Positions 18,081 to 23,027 of a stretch of 23,027 nucleotides of DNA are shown in pieces; within the stretch, counting starts at the first letter, position 1, and every line of letters begins with the position of its first letter. Where the stretch lies: NCBI GenBank assembly GCA_002049455.2, contig KV919321.1, positions 1-23,027 on the forward strand. The letters run 5' to 3'. The notes below the pieces were generated by a model. That model saw only the letters and a list, made by a program, of their open reading frames with translations, ran no database searches and had not been told where the DNA came from. Position numbers and translations under genes: made by a program. This stretch comes from Porphyra umbilicalis (taxonomy: Eukaryota; Rhodophyta; Bangiophyceae; Bangiales; Bangiaceae).

Positions 18081-21000
18081 CTGGAGTTGTGCTGTGATCG
18101 AAGACCATCAATTTGTGTAAGTTCCGAAGCGTTATTTAGGCTGAAACATGCCGCGTCGCGCTCACTGGGCACGTGGTTATATCTTCATGCACTGCATTGG
18201 TTTTCATGTTCATGTCCCTGCGGGCGTCCACGGGCAGGCGCGCGCGCCCGAGCCGTCCCATCCCGCAGCGCGCCGGCCCCCCACCCAGGCGACGCCGTGC
18301 TTGCGACAGTCCCAAGTCACGCACGGCTCGCCGACAGCCTCACCCCCCCCAGCCCTCCCGTCTCACACCTACGTCCGCCTTCGCCGCTGCTACGCGCAGC
18401 ACAACCGCCTCCCGGGGCAAACGCCACGCCGCTCTCGCCCCCTCGTCCATGCTGGCTAGGTTTGTTGCCAGCAGCAAGCCCATAGCAGCAGGGGGCCGCG
18501 GGCGCCGGGGCCGCCGCCGCCGCCGTAGAGGCTGCCACCGGCAAGCCAGCGGCGTCTTCACCCCCCCCCCCCTCCAGCCCCACGGCCCCTCAACCCCTCC
18601 AAAACCCCCCGAACGTACCCCCCTGTCCGGTCTCCTCCCCCCACGACGTACCGCGCGGTCAGCTGCGCGACATCCCGCACGGCCAGTTTCGCCACCGCGA
18701 CACCACCACCGCCTCGCACGGGCCACACGCACGGCGCCGCCCTCTCCTCGTCACAGGCCCGCGCACAGCACCGCGCTGGCAGCTGCATCACGCCACTCGC
18801 GACTGCCCGCTTCAATCACAGCATGCCACGGTCACACCGCATTCGATGCGTCCCGACTGGCCACAATCTGGGCCCTCTCCTCCGAGTTCAAAATTGAAAA
18901 AAAAAACATCGTCCAGAGCATCTCAGGGGCAGGTTCCACGAAGTACGCTGTCATTCCTCTCCCGATTCGGTCGGATGCAGCACACATCCTCGTTTCCAGC
19001 TCTTTGAAGCACAGAATCCCCATTTCAAGCCATCTGAACGAGAAAAAAAAATCTTTTTACATGGTTGGACCTCACCAATGCCCTGCGTACGGCCATCGTG
19101 CGAAAACACTTGTACGGATACGGTGCAGGTTGACGCTTCTAACCATGCCGGACTCACCGTACGGCGACGTCCGCCTGAGCCGTACGAGTTCTCTCCGCGG
19201 CCACCCCGCTTTTTCGCAAGTACTCCCGCAACGTGCACTAGCTCGGAAAAGAACTAAAAAGGGGGCCCGTATGCACATGTGGATAGTACCCTGTCCTAAA
19301 GGCCAAGGGATTTGCAAAACGATAGAACTGTTTTCACGCGACGAAAGATGCGTAGGCAAGTCGAGCACCGCCTCCCCGACCGGCCGCCGCTTGGAGCGCA
19401 CGTGCGAGCAGGAGATCAGAAGGAGAAGAGGAAGGCGGTCATAGCGGCGGTGGTGGCAGTCGCCGACGTGACCACCGCTTGCTGGCGTAGAGGGCGCTGC
19501 GCCCACCGCCGCCGCGGCGTCCACCGCGGCCCGCACGAGCGGCAGCCGCTGCCGTCAGGGGTGTACCCGCCCACTGGTGGGTAGCGGCCGCCAGCATGCT
19601 CCTCGACGACCAGCGCTCTGTCTTGGTCGAGGAGGGGTAGGTGATCGCCGCGAGGGGCTCCTGCTGCACCCACTGGAGGGTCAACAGCGGCCGCCACCGC
19701 CGTGGCGGGTGGCGGCAGCCACCGAGCACGGATGCCACCATCCGGGTAACCACTGGCCGACGCTGGCTGGGCGGTCGTCGCTTGCCGCAGTGCAAACTAG
19801 AGGCCGAGCTGCGCGATGCACACTTGTGCGGCGGCGACGCGGTGGATAAGGAGGGGGGGGTATGTGGGGCCACAGAGGGGGAGGAGAGGGAAGAAGCCGT
19901 CGATGGCACAGGGGGCGAGCGGCGGGCTGGAGCGAAAAAATAGCGGGGGCGCCACGCCGCCGCCGCCGCCGCCGCTGCCGCCGCCACCGCCGCGGCCGCG
20001 GCGCCGCGGCCACGGGCGACACTCACTGCCATGTCGGGCGGGCGTCGTGCGCACGGTCGCCTACTGCTCACCGCCGCGTCGGCAGCTGGTGCGGCGACAA
20101 CACCGCCAGCGGCGGTGCTCGCCGCCCCCACCCGCTGCGCGCGGGTGTTGCGGAAGCGGACGTGACCACGAAGACCGCAGCGCACTCAGCGCCAACACGA
20201 CCCCTGTTTGAAAGCTCACAAATGACGTCCCCCACAAGGCCCGCAAAGCCCGATTCTGGCCAACGCGGATTTGCGTCATCATGGCCGTTCGTGGCCGCGT
20301 CCACCTGCACCCACGACCCCGTGAACGCCGCACCTAGGAGATCACGAGACACAAACTTCATACTCCTGTTAATCAGGGTCGATTTTTTTACAGAGGGCGC
20401 AAGCGCAGCGAACAGCCCCCGGCGCGTGCCACCTCAGAACGATGGTCCGAAGGAGTGTATAAACAAACGCATATCATACAGAAGCAACGACGCAACCGAT
20501 CCCCTTCAGGAGCGCCACTTTCGCTTACAAACACAGCGCATCCCGGCCCTGTTGGCTCGCCGCACCCCCCACTCCTTTCGCTCTGCCGTAAACGTCGGCT
20601 GCGGCCGCGACGCCAGCCACGCCGGGCGGCGGCGTCGCCACCCGCCCCATCGCCTGGGGCCGTCCTCCTCCCCTGCGACACCCCCCCCTTCCCTCGACGC
20701 AGAGGCCACGCGAATGGAAATAGGAAGAAAACGGCGGGCGGCGAGGAAGGCGACACGGGGGCTCCCCACAGCCCGCCGCTTGCTCGTCAGCGACAGTACA
20801 TGGCACAGCGGCTCGCTCACCTTCCAGCGCGCCTGCGAGGGGGGCGCGGCCAACCCAACCATCGGGCCCCAACGGGCGACATGCGCTGATGATAACTTCC
20901 ACGCGCGGGAACCCCCCCCCCCCCCCCTCCCTTCTCAAGTCTCCCTACCCCGCACCCCTCCACGCCACGCTTCGCTGCCTCCGCCGCTCTCCCCCCCCTC

Positions 21001-21589
21001 CACCGCCAGCGGTGCGCCGCCTCCCGCCAGCGCCTCGACAGCACCGTCAACGGCGAAAAACCGCCGCGGACCTGCCGTCCGCCGTCGCTCACGGCGGCGG
21101 CCCAATGCCAGTGACGGCCGCGCGCGGGCGCCGCCCGCTCTGGGTGCTTGCGGAGGCCGCTCCCGCGCCAGCGGTGGCCGCCGCGCCCGTCCCTGCGCCG
21201 ACTGCGGTAAGCTTTCTAGCCCGTGTCCGCACCACCGCGGTCGCGGCCGCCGCATGTTGGCGCCCCGCAGCGTGGCGCCAGTCGACGACGCTGCGTCAGC
21301 GGCGGCGGCGGCGCCAGCACTGTGCGTCGCCCGCCTCCACGCGGTGACCGTCCGTCGGCCGCCTCGCAGTGGGGGGGCACCCGCGCAGCAGCCGCATCGG
21401 CCGGAAGTGTCGTCAGGCTGCGCCTGGCAAGCGCACAGCCGCGACGGGGGCGTCGAGTGGCTTGCCATCCATGGCAGCATGATGCTGCACTCCTCTACGC
21501 ACGCGAACAGCACTTTCATGAATCATCATCACATACTGGGAAATACAACGGAAAGCAAAACGAACTTGTCACAGACTTTCAGCACAGTT

Positions 21590-21880
21590 AACAGAACTCC
21601 CAATAACACCCCCAGCAACAGCCCGGTAACATCCGCAATAACCGCCCGGTAACACCCCGAGTAACACCCCGAGTAAACCCCGGTAACAACCTGATAGCAC
21701 CCCCAGTAACACACCTAGTAACAGCCCGGTAACACCCCGAGTGACACCCCGGTAACACCACGGTAACACCCCAGTAACACCCTCAGCAACAGCCCGGTAA
21801 CACCCCCAGTAACACCCTGAGTAACACCCCGAGTCAACCCCGGTAAAACCCCGGTAACACCCCAGTAACAGCCCGGTAAT
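21590..21880. repeat. Minisatellite of GTAACACC-type units
   Basis: Roughly 25 head-to-tail units of 10-12 bases, of the types CGGTAACACCC and GAGTAACACCC, with scattered changes (AGCAAC, GGTAATAC). Unit length varies, so frames drift, yet the minus strand stays open across it (GVLLGVLLGV in one frame, GCYSGCYWGCY in another). It differs in composition from both flanks. Confidence 0.9.
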
Positions 21881-23027
21881 ACTTAGCAGGCGCGAGACCA
21901 CCGTCGCCCCGACCCTGGTGAGAGTGTCATGTCGGTGCGCGATGCTTCCGTCCACGGCGCACGCACAAGCCGGCCAAGCCGCGTGGCAGCGCGCGCCGTG
22001 TACCCCAACGCCGCCGCCCGCCCGGGGAAGAAACATGGCGATCAAGAGACAGCACCAAAAACCGGTAGCAGCCATGCGAGCAGCCACGTGAATCACACCC
22101 GCGCCCAGTGTCAGTGTCATGTCAGTAACCACAATGGATCCCGGCATTGGGGTGTCGGCAAACAGCACAGCAGATGCAGTCATCTCTGCAAGCTCCACCA
22201 CCGGTGGAGGACCGCCCCGCCTGCACCCCGCACTCCGGTCGTCGATTCGGCCACTCGGACGTCCGGCCGATTGCCCTCCCCCTCTCCCTGCCCCCGCAAG
22301 AGGCACATACAATCGCTTTTACGGTCGCGTTAAGAACTTGCCGCACCCCTCTACTGGACACAGGTACCGCGCCGTCACTCCCTCTGAGCTGCACCGCCGT
22401 ACCGGCGACGTTCTCCCGACCCAACGAGCCATCTGTCCACTCCCCCCCCCCATCAATGGCGCAACAAAGAGGGGTGGGGGGCGCCATGAACTGCCCGAGC
22501 GCAAGGGAGAGGTACAGGCCACCGATAATGGTCAGATTTCATATGTATTCGCCGCCACCACCGGCAGCCCGCCGTGTACCAACCGTCCCCCCCCTTCACC
22601 ACCACCGCCAGTCCCCCCCCCCCAACCACCACCGCCACCGCCGGCGACCGCAACCACCGCCAGCCCCCCCCCCCCACCACACCGCCACCGCCGGCGACCA
22701 CGACCACCGCCAACACAATCATCCAAAGAAGCGCTCAGTATTTGAAAGTCATCATACAGGTGAGGGTGCACACAGGCGATTTGCCCATTGTGACTAGAAC
22801 AGCTGATGACTCGGCTGAATTGCGCTAATCTCTGGACGATTACAGGTAACTGGCGGTCCATGTACACTGCTCGTTAATGCTGCTCTGTTTCATTTCTGGA
22901 GGGACTACGGATCGGACTACGACCACGAGGAAACCATACGGTGCACCCATCATAGCTAACCATGTACCAGCGGGCAGCAACACAAGTGGGGAAGCCAGTC
23001 GGCAGGAGTCCGAGAACAAGGCACAAA
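21881..23027. other. Right end of window, no confident gene
   Basis: Apart from the 22596-22712 duplication and a C run at 22442-22451, nothing stands out. Short Cys/His-containing frames on both strands around 22330-22490 and 22750-22830 resemble pieces of C2H2 fingers (CPVEGCGKFL on minus; VRVHTGDLP on plus) but none forms a complete finger. Confidence 0.35.
22596..22712. repeat. ~50-bp imperfect tandem duplication with long C runs
   Basis: The unit is ACCACCGCCAG, then a C run (11 and 12 bases), then CACCGCCACCGCCGGCGACC. It is present twice, with the start of a third copy. Frames on the plus strand give Pro/His/Thr-rich peptides, with no sign of selection for one frame. Confidence 0.8.

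Larger units (their letters stand above)
17214..21589. other. Long stretch without a confident gene
   Basis: The open frames here are Arg/Pro/Ala-rich on both strands and lack recognisable motifs. Composition changes along the stretch. Positions 17280-18180 are moderately GC-rich with short repeats, 18200-18850 is C-rich with a 12-base C run at 18561-18572, and 18880-19330 is AT-richer with A runs. Positions 19440-20170 are GC-rich with GCC repeats at about 19960-20010, and 20912-20927 is a 16-base C run. I see no tRNA or rRNA. Confidence 0.4.

Noticed and set aside
18173..19444. 423-codon plus-strand frame
   Set aside because: It crosses regions of quite different composition, has no recognisable motif and no supporting signals; it is likely chance.
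20031..20165. 44-codon frame starting MSGGRRAHGRLLLTAASA, possible secreted peptide or first exon
   Set aside because: The start context is good and the middle is hydrophobic, but there is no downstream exon or homologue to support it.
21205..21215. Splice donor GCG/GTAAGC in plus-strand sequence
   Set aside because: A donor-like string alone in GC-rich DNA is expected by chance; no convincing exon precedes it.
19862..21652. 596-codon plus-strand frame
   Set aside because: It runs through a C16 run, GCC repeats and the start of the minisatellite; its composition follows the DNA, not a protein.
22319..22522. C2H2 zinc finger on the minus strand (CPVEGCGKFL)
   Set aside because: The Cys pair is followed at once by a stop and no His pair is in frame; the plus-strand HTGD-like piece is likewise isolated.
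1..23027. CRISPR arrays, tRNA or rRNA genes
   Set aside because: I saw no regularly spaced identical repeats with unique spacers, and no cloverleaf or rRNA core sequences.

Overview
The window looks like nuclear DNA of a GC-rich single-celled eukaryote, or of a large DNA virus of one. The support is GT-AG intron signals inside transposon genes, a TATA-like box ahead of a secreted-protein gene, a long ankyrin-repeat gene, many low-complexity and minisatellite tracts, and no bacterial operon layout. I cannot name the lineage.

Layout. Bases 1-4617 are one near-perfect inverted repeat: arms 1-2281 and 2330-4617 around an AT-rich centre. Each arm carries the same nested pair of TA-flanked terminal-inverted-repeat (Tc1/mariner-like) elements near the centre and a diverged ~200-bp direct repeat near the outer end. 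The arms differ almost only by single-base indels, and the palindrome runs to the first base of the window. It therefore reads either as a read-through of a closed hairpin chromosome end or as a fold-back sequencing artefact. Bases 4618-5447 hold no gene I can support.

Bases 5448-10312 hold a decayed DNA transposon with two head-to-head transcription units. On the plus strand is a transposase of KDZ/Plavaka-like general form, split by an intron and broken by a frameshift and a TGA at a probable Trp. On the minus strand is an intron-containing companion reading frame broken by TAG and TAA stops and a G-run frameshift. A further minus-strand coding relic lies at 10686-10910. Similar ~67-bp direct repeats lie outside both ends (4815-4882 and 11126-11192).

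Bases 11801-12747 hold a gene for a secreted Gly/Asn-rich protein with a Pro-Thr minisatellite and an Arg/Asn/Lys tail; its signal peptide is one base out of frame with the rest. Bases about 13000-14350 are an extreme G+C tract with long G runs and no secure gene. Bases 14660-17182 (minus strand) hold an ankyrin protein of about 24 repeats, scattered over all three frames by many small indels, mostly at G/C runs. From 17200 to the end I see no confident gene, only short tandem repeats, a ~290-bp minisatellite of GTAACACC-type units (21590-21880), a Pro/Thr-type duplication and long C runs.

Two processes seem to be at work. Single-base indels at homopolymers affect the palindrome arms, the Gly-rich gene and the ankyrin gene, and may be technical. 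The in-frame stops in the transposon are each one C-to-T (or G-to-A) change from Gln or Trp and look like true decay.
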